Positions 39,022 through 51,312 of a stretch of 64,000 bases of DNA are shown here, piece by piece (within the stretch, counting starts at the first letter, position 1; each line of letters begins with the position of its first letter). Location of the stretch: the NCBI GenBank assembly GCA_030248065.1, contig JASAMV010006200.1:1-64000 (forward strand). Direction: 5' to 3'. The translations under genes were made by a program, and so were the position numbers. The stretch is from Rhynchonema sp. JSB1_4. Lineage: Eukaryota > Nematoda > Chromadorea > Monhysterida > Xyalidae. The notes under the pieces are model-generated. The model saw only the letters and a program-made list of their open reading frames with translations. It made no database searches and was not told the origin of the DNA.

Positions 39022-39068
39022 GATGTCAACGACTGGTCACACAAACATATGTGAACGAAAGAATGCAA

Positions 39069-42000
39069 TCACACCCTTGTTTTGAGCTCGAAGTTTGTCT
39101 GCCGTGTTGCTAGCTGGCGGTTGTAGCAATATTGCAGCTTGAGCATCGCCGCGTACAGAATCACAAGGGCACCTGAAAACATGCTGATCAACATGGAGTG
39201 TGGCTTTAAACCGAGTAAGCAGAAAGTGTCGCATTGGACCTGAACCTTAGTCCCGTGACTTTTTTAGGATACTTTGAAATTAGTGGCAGGCGCCGGTGAA
39301 TATCCACGTAACCGACATCTATGTACGCCACAAGGTGTCCCTTGAAGTCATCAAGTCAGACCCGATTCGATCACCAATTTTGCAACCAGCTAGCAGCAAC
39401 CAACAGCAAGCAGCACTCAGGGTCACTTCAAAACTTGTCTGCAGTCAGCAGCATTGGATGGAGGAAGGCTGGCTGGGACCGAGACGATATGGGCAATCAA
39501 CAATGAGCAGCCGGATTGGCGGCAGTCACTCACCGACGGCGATTGCCGCAAACACAATGAGCGGCCATTTAATCGCTTCACCGCCCACATTGTCGCTGAT
39601 TGGGGTCCGGTCATCTGCAATAGACGACAATGTTCAGCCTGAATTGGCCCAGTGGAACATGACTCACACAAATGACAAAAACGTGATTACACGTTGAACT
39701 AGTTTGCATGAAACATGGGCTGAAGCGTTCACTCTCCTCGCGGGGTACGAAAAAAACAACGGTGGAAATAACAGCAGTGAAAAAACAACGGCCGCTGTTT
39801 TTAATTTCATTAAGCTTATATCTGGGACATTAGGGTTATAGGCTTAGGCTCAGGTCTACGCCTCCCCAATTACACACCTGTTTGAGTGGCCGCTGTTTTT
39901 TGTTCAGCTGTTTTTTCCAGCGCTGTTTTGTCCGCCACACCACCACACACTCTCTTGCGCTCTTTATGACAAACCTATTGGTGTGCATGCACGAGGTTCG
40001 GTCCACCCGTTACGTGTGCACGTTATCGCTTGTTTGACAGGATCGGGTGACAGCAGTTGATGGTTTTCATGACAGACAACGGTCAGCGTTGCGCCTATTG
40101 GGTGCCCGTCAGTGGCATCATCACGTTGTGTGTAGTCGGCGTTGGTGAGGGTCGGTGGGGACGGACAGACTGGAAAGGCATCATGCAGTTTTTACGCACT
40201 AGGCTCCCTTGGTTTTTTGTGACAAACCTATTGGTGTGCATGCACGAGGTTCGGTCCACCCGTCACGTGTGCACGTTATCATCTGTTCGACTTGATCGGG
40301 TGACAGCAGTTGATGGTTTTCATGACAGACAACGGTCAGCGTTGCGCCTATTGGGTGCCCGTCAGTGGCATCATCACGTTGTGTGTAGTCGGCGTTGGTG
40401 AGGGTCGGTGGGGACGGACAGACTGGAAAGGCATCATGCAGTTTTTACGCACTAGGCTCCCTTGGTTTTTTGTGACAAACCTATTGGTGTGCATGCACGA
40501 GGTTCGGTCCACCCGTCACGTGTGCACGTTATCATCTGTTCGACTTGATCGGGTGACAGCAGTTGATGGTTTTCATGACAGACAACGGTCAGCGTTGCGC
40601 CTATTGGGTGCCCGTCAGTGGCATCATCACGTTGTGTGTAGTCGGCGTTGGTGAGGGTCGGTGGGGACGGACAGACTGGAAAGGCATCATGCAGTTTTTA
40701 CGCACTAGGCTCCCTTGGTTTTTTGAGACAAACCTATTGGTGTGCATGCACGAGGTTCGGTCCACCCGTCACGTGTGCACGTTATCATCTGTTCGACTTG
40801 ATCGGGTGACAGCAGTTGATGGTTTTCATGACAGACAACGGTCAGCGTTGCGCCTATTGGGTGCCCGTCAGTGGCTTCATCAGGTTGTGTGTAGTCGGCG
40901 TTGGTGAGGGTCGGTGGGGACGGACAGACTGGAAAGGCATCATGCAGTTTTTACGCACTAGGCTCCCTTGGTTTTTTGTGACAAACCTATTGGTGTGCAT
41001 GCACGAGGTTCGGTCCACCCGTCACGTGTGCACGTTATCGTCTGTTCGACTTGATCGGGTGACAGCAGTTGATGGTTTTCGTGACAAACAACGGTCAGTG
41101 TTGCGCCTATTGGGTGCCCGTCAGTGGCTTCATCAGGTTGTGTGTAGTCGGCGTTGGTGAGGGTCGGTGGGGACGGACAGACTGGAAAGGCATCATGCAG
41201 TTTTTACGCACTAGGCTCCCTTGGTTTTTTGAGACAAACCTATTGGTGTGCATGCACGAGGTTCGGTCCACCCGTCACGTGTGCACGTTATCGTCTGTTC
41301 GACTTGATCGGGTGACAGCAGTTGATGGTTTTCGTGACAAACAACGGTCAGTGTTGCGCCTATTGGGTGCCCGTCAGTGGCATCATCAGGTTGTGTGTAG
41401 CCGGCGCTGGTGAGGGTCGGTGGGGACGGACAGACTGGAAAGGCATCATGCAGTTTTTACGCACTAGGCTCCCTTGGTTTTTTGTGACAAACCTATTGGT
41501 GTGCATGCACGAGGTTCGGTCCACCCGTCACGTGTGCACGTTATCGTCTGTTCGACTTGATCGGGTGACAGCAGTTGATGGTTTTCGTGACAAACAACGG
41601 TCAGTGTTGCGCCTAGTGAATACACGTCAGTGGCATCATCAGGTTGTGTGTAGCCGGCGCTGGTGAGGGTCGGTGGGGACTGGCACACTGTAAATACATG
41701 CTCGTTGTTGTGCAGCAAGTACGATAACAAAATTAGAGTAATTAAAATATTTTTTATGGAATCTAAAAACGACGATCTGACGAACAACATGTGGCTCACC
41801 TGGCATGTTCAGTTTCACCCTGCGTTCGCACAACACGCTCTTCTTATGCCAACAGGGATTATCGGCCAGTCCACTCTGCTGTTGTCCATCGTCCCAACCG
41901 AGTTCGCAACCAAAATCAGCACACGTCTGTCGGGCGTAGTCGTAACCGTAGTTGACGTTATCCGGCTGCAAACGCAAGTGGTATTGCCGTTGTGCTAAAG

Positions 42001-42780
42001 GCTCTCTATCTGACAGCTTGCGCGAATGAATCGTCCGAACCTGATATGGATGCCAAATATTGTGAGGTACCCGTGTGCCATCCAGCCATTCATACATGTC
42101 CATCAGCTGGGCCCTGTCTGTCGTTGTCACGTCGACAGCGCTGTCCACCCGCATATGACCGCCTGTCCAATACGTGCCCGAACTGTCGTCCGCGCATCGA
42201 AGTGCCTGCAAACTCGCTGCGATTACGAAGACATGTCAGACTGCAAACGAATGGGTTCTTCTGACATTCGAACATGATTGTTGTTCTCACACACCCGAAT
42301 ATATTCCAAATGAATAAGTTAAAGTAGCTGTAGTTTGTGTTGTGATACTCGTTATGCTGTTAGATTGCTAAGCATTGCGTGTGGTTAAACTTCCCCACAG
42401 GTTCCGAATTCGGAATTTTTCGTCTGTTGGCTTGGCTCTGACCAACCAAACAGCATTTCTCACCAAACTACAAGCGATTGGCTAACCAAACGGTGTTGAA
42501 TGATGTCCACCACTTGCATCTTGTCCCCTGGCAGCGAGGCCAGTGTGCCCGTTTCGAAGTACTCGTTGGCATACAGCATTTCGCATTCGGTCTTGGCTTC
42601 GTGCCAAGTCAGTTTGTGCGTCATGGCGACGTAGCATTTGCGATCGGTCGTGTCGAACCAGGACACCATCTGTGGATGCAGGTCGAGGGCGCATTCGATT
42701 GACAGATTGAGTTGGGAGGTGTGCACAGATGTCACTTGCAGCAATGCAGTGGACAACAACAGTGCCGGCCAGCTCATCAT
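39069..42780 (-). CDS. Selectin-like membrane receptor: C-type lectin domain, seven sushi domains, transmembrane segment
   Basis: Eleven exons join exactly in frame to 749 residues: 42487-42780, 41800-42205, seven sushi exons of 195 bp (41493-41687, then every 253 bp down to 39975-40169), 39534-39614 and 39069-39172. A signal peptide (MMSWPALLLSTALLQV) precedes a C-type lectin domain (KCYVAMTHKLTWHEAKTEC, later LQPDN, then DNPCWHKKSVLCE). A QPD triplet suggests galactose-type sugar binding, but the fit is loose. Each sushi domain has the four cysteines and the GW before the last. The penultimate exon starts the membrane helix (WPLIVFAAIAV) and the last exon completes it (ALVILYAAMLKL), leaving a tail of about 20 residues ending in TNFELKTRV. 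The domain order is that of vertebrate selectins without EGF and of insect Furrowed-type receptors. All sushi introns are phase 1. Confidence 0.9.
39961..41689 (-). repeat. Tandem array of seven 253-bp units, each one sushi exon plus its intron
   Basis: The period is 253 bp and is constant across all copies: a 195-bp exon plus a 58-bp intron. Copies differ by only a few substitutions, and the intron is as conserved as the exon (GTTTGTCACAAAA or GTTTGTCTCAAAA donor variants). Exons are flanked by phase 1 introns on both sides, so unit number can change without shifting the frame. The outermost copies (39975-40169 and 41493-41687) are the most diverged. A plus-strand 114-codon frame repeated in each unit is a shadow. 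Confidence 0.95.
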
Positions 42781-43926
42781 GAATGAAATGTTCGCCCATA
42801 CACCACTACTTACTAGCCGACATCAACATTTTTTCACTGTAATATCGTTGGTTTTGTACTGGCGTTGGCTGCACTGTGATGTGATACATCAACAAGTACC
42901 GAAGCACCCAGAGTGCTGTGGTTGCTTTGTGTTCCAGCGGTAGTGCACCGTGGTCTACCGATATTTCACATTGCGTGCAATACAACCTTGATGACAGTTC
43001 TCAAAGAGCCAAAAGAAAAAGAATTTTGTTGGAAATATACGATATGAGCGGCAGTTGCTGCTTCCAGGCTGCATTGCAGGCAATTATGATTCAAAAGGAC
43101 CATGGTTATGTGCTTTCCAGACAAATCGCTTCTAAAAAATAGTACTCGCGTAACTGCGCCTTTCCGTTTTCAACTTGATGCCTGCTTGTTCCAGATAAAA
43201 TATGATTTTTGTGCGGGACAAAACGTAAATGACATGCCGATGGAGATAACGATCGTGAAGGGTTACAAAAGCACCAGTCAGATAAAACACACAACACAGA
43301 CACACGTGTTGATCATAGTCACAAAACATGCGCATTCATATTTTTTCAGACTTCAATGAAAACCGGCATCTGTCAGTAATCATCCGCTTTGTGTCTACAA
43401 CATCCCGGAAATGTGCTCTGCGTTTGAAAGGAATTGACGATCATTTGGCAACGTGCACACATTTGCGTTGTTGGTTTTCATTTATTGACTCTGACCATGA
43501 TTAGTACTCACGCTCGATAAACAACGACAGCAAGGCAGAATAAAAATGTGAACGATGAATGAAAGAACTAATTGGATTTGTGCACCAAAAACAGTGTCAA
43601 CAGAACATCGACACAGTCGCGCATGCATCCACACTTGGCTTGCATCCATAGGAACGTTCGAGCTCAATTGACAGCTACGACAGCCAGTCACAGTCACACC
43701 GTGTGCATTGAGCAACACGGAATACCGACGTGCACATAAAGATAGCATTGTCCTCAACGTAGATAGCATATTATAGCACTGTCCTCGACGTAAGTCGCAG
43801 ACGAAATGCAGCATTTCTGGCGCCCACTTGGGGCTGCATTGCGTCAGCGACTTTCGACGACGACATTAGTATAAGCCTATAATTACATGTAACAACCGCG
43901 ATCGAGTCACAAACAACGCTGTCAAA
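42781..43926. other. Intergenic region between lectin gene and zinc-finger gene D
   Basis: About 1.1 kb without recognisable coding sequence. Frames such as the minus-strand 43482-43814 lack splice partners and family features. It should contain the lectin promoter and the 3' end of zinc-finger gene D. Confidence 0.5.
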
Positions 43927-46256
43927 TCAATCAACCACAACAATATGATCATCATCCGGTTGCACTACCATGTCTTGCCACTCTGACTCAACATCCAACA
44001 CTGGCTCATCCATATCATAAATGTCCACTTGTTGCATGTGATGTTTCATGTCATCTAGATAATGCGGTACATCATCGAGTTCATGATGTTCGTCGTGTTG
44101 CATCACCAATTGTAGGTCTTGTTCGTCGATAATTTGGTTCCGTTCCATCATATCATCCTCCGTCTTTATAATGGACGCAATATGGTTACGTGGATCATCT
44201 TCTGAATGTTGTTGGGACTCGGACTGTGTCTGTTGTTCACGGTAGCCCGTGCACACACCACTGTCACGGTGCTGCTGCAATGCGAAGACAGTGAATGTGT
44301 GGCACTCGTATCAACCAAACGCATTGGTTTTCACAGATGGACCAGTGGTGTCGTTGGGACTGGGGGGAGGGGTTACCACCCAGTATCTGGTATATTGATT
44401 CTTTCACCCAAGGAGTATCCGGTTTCCCGACTTTTTGTCCAGGAGTATCATGCCCTTAAATTTTTCCCAAAACCGTCAAAATCGGCCATTTTTACCTCCA
44501 AATGCTGACGCAAGCATTGCGCCCAAAATGACCATTTTTACGCTTCCAACACCGACTTTGCTCAATTTTCCTCTGAAAAAAATAACCTTTTTTGAACAAC
44601 CCCCTGGGCATCCGACATTTTTTTATTTTAGGGGGCAACCCCCCTGGTATCCGAGATTTTTCACTTTGGGTATCCGGTATCCTGACTTTTTGATTTTCCA
44701 ACGACACCATTGACCAGGACATCGTCAGTGCGATACCAGCAAAGTGCATACCCACTGGCCCAAGACATGACAACAGCTATTTATGCAGCACCTCAATGGC
44801 TCGAGCGCCAGTGAATTGTGTCGCAAACGACTGTTCACAATCCGGGCACCACTCCAAGTGGCTGCTGTGTCTTCGCTCAACGTGCTCGGTCACATCCGTT
44901 TTCTTGGCACTGCCTGAAACATTACCAAATAAACAGGTGGTAAATACTTGAGTGAACTCTTCTTGATTTCTCACAAAGCCAGGATGTTACAGAAAGGGAG
45001 AGTGTTGGAGTTGGAGACCCTCGGAATAACACTTATAGCCCGCGCTCGTCAGGCGAACGTACCGTAGTTGCAATGCGAACATCGATAATATTTGGGTGTC
45101 GGTTTGGGCTTTGGCATTGTCGTCACCTGTCGCTGTTGTTGTGGCTGTGCTGCCGACGTCGAAGGTTCGGTGTGATCAGCTGATGTTTCAATAATGACTC
45201 TAAATTTCTTGCCACATTCACTGCACTCGAACGGCCCCACACCGTCCATAATGTTGTACAGGAACTCGGTCATGCATCTGTAACAGGCGGGCTGATGATT
45301 CAATCGATACAGGAAACAATGGTAATCGTTGCTAAGCGCTGTAAATTCGATTTGTAAATTTGTAAAAAGTTACACAGGTGCTGGCCGTACTTATAATACC
45401 CTCAAAAGAGCACCAAGTGACATGTCAAAAACCACATCGTCAACCAGACCAAGCCATTGGGCTTCGCGAATTCAAAAACGCGCAAACGCTGCAGTCGTAG
45501 GGCGTTGAAAAAGTGGAACCCACCTCGGACATTGCAGTATTGAATCAGCAAGCTCTTCTCCACATGCTGCCAACTTTGAATGGACTGGTTGATGTTTCAC
45601 CAAGGCAGTCCTGCTCGCAAATGTCAATAAACAACATTCACATTTGAATTCGGGTGACATTGTTTCGGGCGAACATTTCTTCACGTGCGCTTGCAACCAT
45701 TTCATCGTTTTGAACTCGGATCCGCACGATTCGCAGACCAGTTGAGGTCGCACGGTGCCTATCAACTTGTGTTGAATCTGAAAATGTAAACAGAAAGCAA
45801 ATTTGTCGGGACTACATGGGTGTTTTCATCAAGAGTGGCCACGTTTTTGCTAATTTGTGCTTCAAAAACCGACTAATTTTCACCTGAATATGTTTCCATG
45901 TTTTTGAGTACGATGCGAAACAAACGGCACAAACACTGCATTCGAATTTGCGATCACCGTGGTGGACGACGTTCAAATGTGCTTGTAGATGCGTCTTCTG
46001 TTTGAATGACCGATCGCACAGGTCACAATCGAACATGCGCGCATCTGAATGCACAACATCGAAAGGGAATGAAGTGATGAAAAGTTCGTCAGAAGTGATG
46101 CGTTCTGGTGAATCGCTATGAAGTGATGCCAAACCGAAATAACACTAAATTTTATTCCCAACTGCATACCCGAATGGACGAGATCGTGTCGTTTGAGTGC
46201 AGCTATTGATTTGAACGACTTCGCACACCAGTCACAACGGAATGTTTCATCGGGTG
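43927..46256 (-). CDS. C2H2 zinc-finger protein D (tandem family), 5' end unresolved
   Basis: Exons 46170 to about 46256, 45884-46044, 45524-45777, 45063-45331, 44792-44913 and 43927-44274 join in phase to about 400 residues. C2H2 fingers are CDWCAKSF...H...H, CDLCDRSF, CSVCAVCF (spanning the exon junction, HIQIQH), CESCGSEF and CECCLLTF. The next finger is degenerate: only its first Cys and part of the helix remain (LQC then HCFLYRLNH). The family C-terminal module CYRCMTEF...MDGVGPFECSEC follows, then CSHCNYG. The tail has a WCPDCEQSF pair and ends in a long acidic, Gln/His/Met-rich region (VQPDDDHIVVVD). Such proteins bind DNA in the nucleus. The first exon starts right at a 212-bp hairpin element, so the true N-terminus is not known. 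Intron 5 contains a 371-bp repeat. Confidence 0.78.
44343..44713. mobile_element. MITE-like element, copy 1, in zinc-finger D last intron
   Basis: The ends are CAGTGGTGTCGTTGG and CCAACGACACCATTG (15-bp terminal inverted repeats). The internal sequence of GTATCCGG/CTGACTTTTTG repeats is shared with 54764-55166 in the same orientation. No coding capacity. Confidence 0.75.
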
Positions 46257-46258
46257 AT

Positions 46259-46470
46259 ATTTTCGAAACGGTGTAAAGGTCAGTTGGGTGTAAAGGTCGG
46301 TGGAAAGCTCGGTCGAGAGCTCAGTGTGATCGACCTCGTTGTAAACTTGAAACATTCCACGTTAACAACAGGCAATGTTTCACGTTTACACCGAGCTGCG
46401 CCGACCGAGCTTTAGAACGAACTTTACACCGACCTTTACGCCCAACTGACCTTTACACCGTTTCGAAAAT
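46259..46470. repeat. 212-bp hairpin element abutting the first exon of zinc-finger gene D
   Basis: Arms of about 45 bp beginning ATTTTCGAAACGGTGTAAAG are inverted at both ends. The inner part also pairs loosely (AAAGCTCGGTCG against CGACCGAGCTTT), so the whole element can fold. It carries no open frame of its own. Confidence 0.8.
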
Positions 46471-47272
46471 TCCACCCATCGTCTGGCGCAGCAGCGCGCC
46501 ATCCCGGACGGGGATGGTGGTTGAGTGGAATCATCATTTAGCTGCAATCAGCTGGCTGACTATAGCACCGGAAACCATGGTGAACTGAGCGGATGATACT
46601 GAAATAACACCCGACAGCGAGTGCTTGCCAAAACAGCATTATCACGCCAACTACACACACATGCGAACGCATTACACGTATGACACACCATTTCATTTGA
46701 ATGTAATACGACCGGAAGGAGCACAAATTTATGATTATTGGTTCATTAACGATAAATGGAGTGAACAAACCCACGAGGAGGAGCAATAGACAAAACTAGA
46801 TTTAGAAAATCCAACAAGACGGTCTGACAAAAAGAAACATAAGCAGAAAACAAAAACAAACAACACAGACATTTAGCATCGTACACGATGTGTGATCGAC
46901 TATGTATACTCGAAATCAGTAAAAAAAAATAAAACAGACGATTTTAAAGGGTGGCCGTCAAAAATCCTGAAAAAAAGGCCCAAACGAAAATTCCGGAAAA
47001 ACGAAAATCCCGAAACAAATCCCGAAAAACAATAAAGTGTAAGAACGGACAAATTTTTTTGTCGGACATTCATGTAGTTGGTGCGCAGGCTTGCATTCAG
47101 GATTAGCCTTAGGTTTAGGCTGCCAACTACATGAATACCCTTTTTTCCGCAATAAGCTTTGTATTTTTCCTTTACTTCTTTTTTCGGGATTTTTCCTTTT
47201 CGAGATTTTTATTTCGGTTTTTTGAATTTTCGATTTCACCCTTTTAATGACATAACGAGAGCAGACACACAA
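46471..47272. other. Intergenic region between zinc-finger genes C and D
   Basis: Apart from the inverted-repeat element at 46947-47244 no feature is recognised. An ATG-led minus-strand stretch at 46487-46536 could be an upstream exon of gene D, but its junction is unclear. Confidence 0.45.
46947..47244. mobile_element. Harbinger-like MITE with TTA flanks
   Basis: Ends AAGGGTGGCCGTCAAAAATC and GATTTCACCCTT are inverted, with TTA on both outer sides. The interior is a series of CGAAAA/TCCCGAAA repeats, and the family recurs as the nested insertion at about 62366-62902. It ends 28 bp from the stop codon of zinc-finger gene C. Confidence 0.6.
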
Positions 47273-50200
47273 TCACTCGACATCAACCGTAATGGCGGAC
47301 TCAGCGTGATTCATGTACTCATTGTCCCCATTGTTGTCGGCGTCATCCCGAGCCCCCACCGTGCACTCGCCACTTTGTCGATGTTGCAACAACGCTGCCG
47401 CCCCGCTCAACTCACTGTCGAACGACTGCTCGCAATCGGCGCACCAGAACTTGCCTGAAACACAAACGTAAAATCACTGTTGAAATATTGGACACTGATT
47501 CCACTTCGTATGCGTGCTTTGGATGATTGGCTGTGAGAAACAACCGGAGAAGACTTCACTCAAACACCCATCTGGGCTTAGGCTCAGGTCAGTAAGACCT
47601 GTGCCCATTTTCTACTCAAATTTGTTGGCCTAAACGAAATGGATACGGTTACTCCGTGTCATTTAAATTGTAATTCGATGTTGAGAAACGTGCGGTGCAA
47701 CAGAATCACAGGCGCAATTGCAGCTACTGCAGAACATTACCAATCAGCCAGAGTACAAACCTCGATTGTTGTGCACATCAGCATCAGCCGTGGGTGTGTG
47801 CAGTGTGTGAATGTGCAGGACGACATCGCGACGCACTTCACTGCCAAAGTCACAATGCGAACAGCGAAAGTATGAGGCCGATCGACTGTGCCTGGTGCTG
47901 GAGCTGGAACTGGTAGTCGGTTCGGGTTCGTCATCATCGGGTTCCTCCTGCGCCGCCACTTTGAACCTTGTGCCGCACACCGAGCACTCGAACGGACCCG
48001 CACCGTCCATGATCGAATATGCGAACGCCGCCGAACAATTGGGACATTGTAGACGTTGTGCCGGGGCGTGAAACAAGGAGTAGTGACGGTCGAGACCGGC
48101 CTTGGTCCTGCAATGATGAATGATAATCAGCGTCAAGTATTCAGCAGCGGATCATCCCTGAATGTGAATATAATTGCTGTCAGCTATTTTACCTATCGAT
48201 TTGCAGTACTATGCATGTTCAGGTCGCTGCTATAATGTTTTGATAGAGTAAGCTAGCCAATTACAAACTACGCAAACTCTAATGCAATACATAACCGTAC
48301 TTGAACGGTTGCCCACATTCAGCGCAGAGAAACGGCTTATGTTCCAACGGAGCTTCCCGCTGACGTTGCGCGACTGAACGTTTGCCGCCGGTGAACGTTG
48401 TGCGATGCACCAGCTGAACGTGTTTGGCGAGCAGCGAAGCCGTTTTGAACGATTTCACGCATCGATCACAATCCAACCAGCGTCGACGTGGCTTCGTCTC
48501 GTCGTGCACCTCGCGGTTGTGGAACCACAGTTGGGTGTAGCTGCAACGTAGGGTGATGATAGACAGACTGGTGACTGGCTCATTTGGCACGGGCATACGC
48601 CATACAGTGCCACCACCAAGCCTGATCGGTTCAAAAAAATTGTGCACAGGTTGTCGGGAGCTTTGTCGAAAAACAGCGAAACAAGCTTCATTTGGTTGGA
48701 AAGATATGGAACTAAAGTGGCCACAACGTAAAAGTTCGACTAAGTGCACACCGTTTGAATTTGAGGCCGCATGTTTCACACACGAACGGTTCGATATCGG
48801 TGTGTTCAGCAACGATGTGTTCGATCATCAGACTGTTGAATTTGAAGGTTCTGCCACAATGACGACATTGACATGGGCGTGACGGGTCACCCGGCTGAAA
48901 GTTCATATTTTCAGTATTTCTGAATGACAACTATACAGATACACGTTCAGTTCAGAATAATGTTTTCCATAGACTTCACCAAAAAATGGCGTGTTTTGAC
49001 TTGCAAAAGGGAGTGTGGTTGAAACCACAAAACCTGTAAAATCCAGTGTTTTTGGATTGTTCGATGTCTTGAATAGAATATCGTGTCATTGCTTTGTGAT
49101 TCAGAGCGAATCTTGATGTTAAAGTACACAATACCGATGATTTAACCTTCTGTACTGGGAGTTTATCCTCCGGTTCTTTTTCGTTTTTTTCCCAAAAATA
49201 TAAAGAACCGGTCTTCTCGCAACTATATGACAACATACTCATGCCTTTTCAAGACGTACTTAACTTCTACCTGCTTGTTCATGCCACCACCTAATTGTTT
49301 GTTTGAATGCATCTGAACAAATACTTGATAACATGTTTAGTCATCCATCCACAACCACAGCTATGTACCCATGAGAAATTAGTCCAATCCGAACCTTATC
49401 AGTTTTGGAGAGCGACTCCTGCACCACATCCAAATGTCGCAGAGCGTGTTTCTGCAGGTAGACATCGGACGTGAAACATTTGAAACACGTCTGGCATTGG
49501 AATGCACCCTTGTGACTGCGATCGGTGTGCACGTTGCGCATGTGGTTGTGAAGCGACGAATATCTGCAAGGACGTGTCATTTTTCAATAAGTTGTGGCAA
49601 CAACAAGATAAACCGCTTACCTTCGGCTTTATTAAAATTAGCAGTTGAGGACATCAGACGCAAATCAGGTCTAATAAGCTAAGATAATGCGTTGATGAAA
49701 CATCAGTCCACCTGCTGAACGTCTTGGCGCACAGGTCACAACTGTACGGTCGTTCATTGGAATGCACAGCGACCATGTGCACTCGCAAATGTTCCTTGTT
49801 CTTGAAAGCCTTGCCATTGCCACACAGCTCACACGGATAGGGACGTTCGTCGGAGTGTATGTTGAAGATGTGCGACTGCAATCATTGGCTGTTTCCGCTG
49901 ATTAGGTGGTCAAACGAAGCTTATGTCCAGAAAAAAGAACTGCGAAAAAATTTGTGTAAATGATGCTAAAGTAACGATTAGAATTGTAATGCTTGTGAAA
50001 ATGCGAGAAAACAGCGGTTTCATGTGCAAAAAGGCTAGTTTGATGCTTTGACCAATTTCTTGACGTTAGGCGGCCTTCACAATGCATGCGGGTTGCGGGT
50101 TGCGGGCCGAGGTAATGCGGGCCCGCAAAAATTGAACCCGCACTAGGTTTCACAATGCAATGTGCGGATTGCGGGCCAGAAGTTCTATATTGTAGTAAAC

Positions 50201-51312
50201 CCGCAACCCGCAGTTCTTAGCCCGCATGCGGGTGCATTGTGAAACCAAAAAATGCGGGTTGCGGGCGAAGAGGAGTTTAGGAAACATGACACAAAGAATA
50301 ACATTCATGAGCTTTTCTTTGTCAATACTGATATCGAAGAACTTGGTCAGGTACTGGTCGCACAAAAAGTTTACAAGAATTGGTCAAATTTTTTTCCTGA
50401 ATCGTGAAGCAGGATAGTGACGGGGCAGTGACGTTGCGTTGCGCGATCCCACACAACACAAGGCATGCAGTTTACAAAATGTTTCAGACCCACAGCAATT
50501 AGGTGCTCTTCTGGTTTATTTTCACAATGGGATTGCAGATTCTCGTTGTTTTCAGTTGTTTGGAAAGCTGAGCATGAAAGTTTCTGAAGAAAGCTGTACA
50601 AATATTGTATGCAAATTGTTTGCGCAAATAAAGATAAGCATGTTGTGCTTGACACACTGTTCTTGGAATTCTGCAACATCGAAAACAGATAGAGAGAGTA
50701 AAACCTGTGCTCCCTGAGCAATCGGTCAACAAAAATCAACCATCCGAGCATGCGCTGAGGACCCAAACCCGCAAAAAATAGGATCAGTTCTAATCGAGAA
50801 AATGCGGGTTGCGGGCCGATTTGGCCCGCAACCCGCAATCCGCACGCTGCTATGTGAAGGACACTCTGCGTGCGGGCTGCGGGTTGCGGGCCGGGCTCGG
50901 CCCGCAATCCGCGACCCGCATTTCTTGTGCGTTCACAATGCACAGTGCGGGTTGCGGGCCACATCGGCCCGCAACCCGCACGCATTGTGAAGGCCGCCTT
51001 ATGACTCGGGCGGAACAAAGCTGGTCCAGCAGTTTGCAGTGTATATGTTGTGGTGCAACGTTGTTCAACCTGCAGCAGTGTCCTGGCCTTGAATCGCTTG
51101 TCACATTGATCACAGGCAAACGGTCGTTTATCTTCGCCAGCTAACTCGACCGCCTGGTCTGGCTGTTCAGATTCGTGTTCCGCAGGTTCAGGTTCTGGCG
51201 AAGACTGCTCGCGTTTCAGCAGTCTCACGTTTTTCGCCACTTTCTCACGTTTCCATACTTTGGACGCGTTTACAGCCGCCGCACGACGACGACGTTTCTT
51301 CGAAGGCGGCAT
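47273..51312 (-). CDS. C2H2 zinc-finger protein C (tandem family)
   Basis: Seven exons (51070-51312, 49712-49875, 49395-49563, 48752-48894, 48301-48540, 47761-48107, 47273-47454) close in frame to 495 residues. The N-terminus is strongly basic (PPSKKRRRRAAAVN), a likely nuclear localisation signal, then acidic. Fingers are CDQCDKRF (spans exons 1-2), CELCGNGKAF with one extra residue, CDLCAKTF, CQTCFKCF, CRHCGRTF, CETCGLKF, CDRCVKSF and CAECGQPF. The family module CPNC...MDGAGPFECSVCGTRFKV comes next, then a Ser-rich stretch, CSHCDFG and WCADCEQSF near the end. Most fingers are split by an intron after the second Cys in phase 2, a layout shared by all four cluster members. Intron 1 (1194 nt) is mostly a Harbinger-like element. 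It is presumably a sequence-specific DNA-binding regulator; the target is unknown. Confidence 0.88.
50069..50998. mobile_element. Harbinger-like composite MITE in intron 1 of zinc-finger gene C
   Basis: Terminal inverted repeats begin GGCGGCCTTCACAATGC and continue through GCGGGTTGCGGG for more than 30 bp with one mismatch. The element is flanked on both sides by TTA (50066-50068 and 50999-51001), the target duplication of PIF/Harbinger transposons. Several internal inverted copies of the GCGGGTTGCGGGCC unit (50141-50260 and 50800-50985) suggest nested or internally duplicated ends. No transposase frame is present. Confidence 0.8.

Larger units (their letters stand above)
37817..39068. other. 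Intergenic region between protease and lectin genes, with two repeats
   Basis: Apart from the palindromic elements at 38519-38628 and 38683-39021 I see no gene here. The left part is presumably the protease promoter and the right part the lectin 3' region. Confidence 0.5.

Noticed and set aside
40057..41666. Repeated plus-strand frame of 114 codons in each 253-bp unit
   Set aside because: It is the shadow of the minus-strand sushi exon; the minus strand has cysteines, splice sites and frame continuity.
39961..41689. CRISPR-like regular spacing
   Set aside because: Units are fully repeated with no unique spacers, and the setting is a eukaryotic exon array.
43482..43814. 110-codon minus-strand frame
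   Set aside because: Low coding character, no start context, splice sites or family match.
50371..51312. 313-codon frame starting at the zinc-finger C start codon
   Set aside because: After residue 81 it runs through the donor GTTGAA into the transposon-filled intron; finger C2H2 spacing is restored only by splicing.
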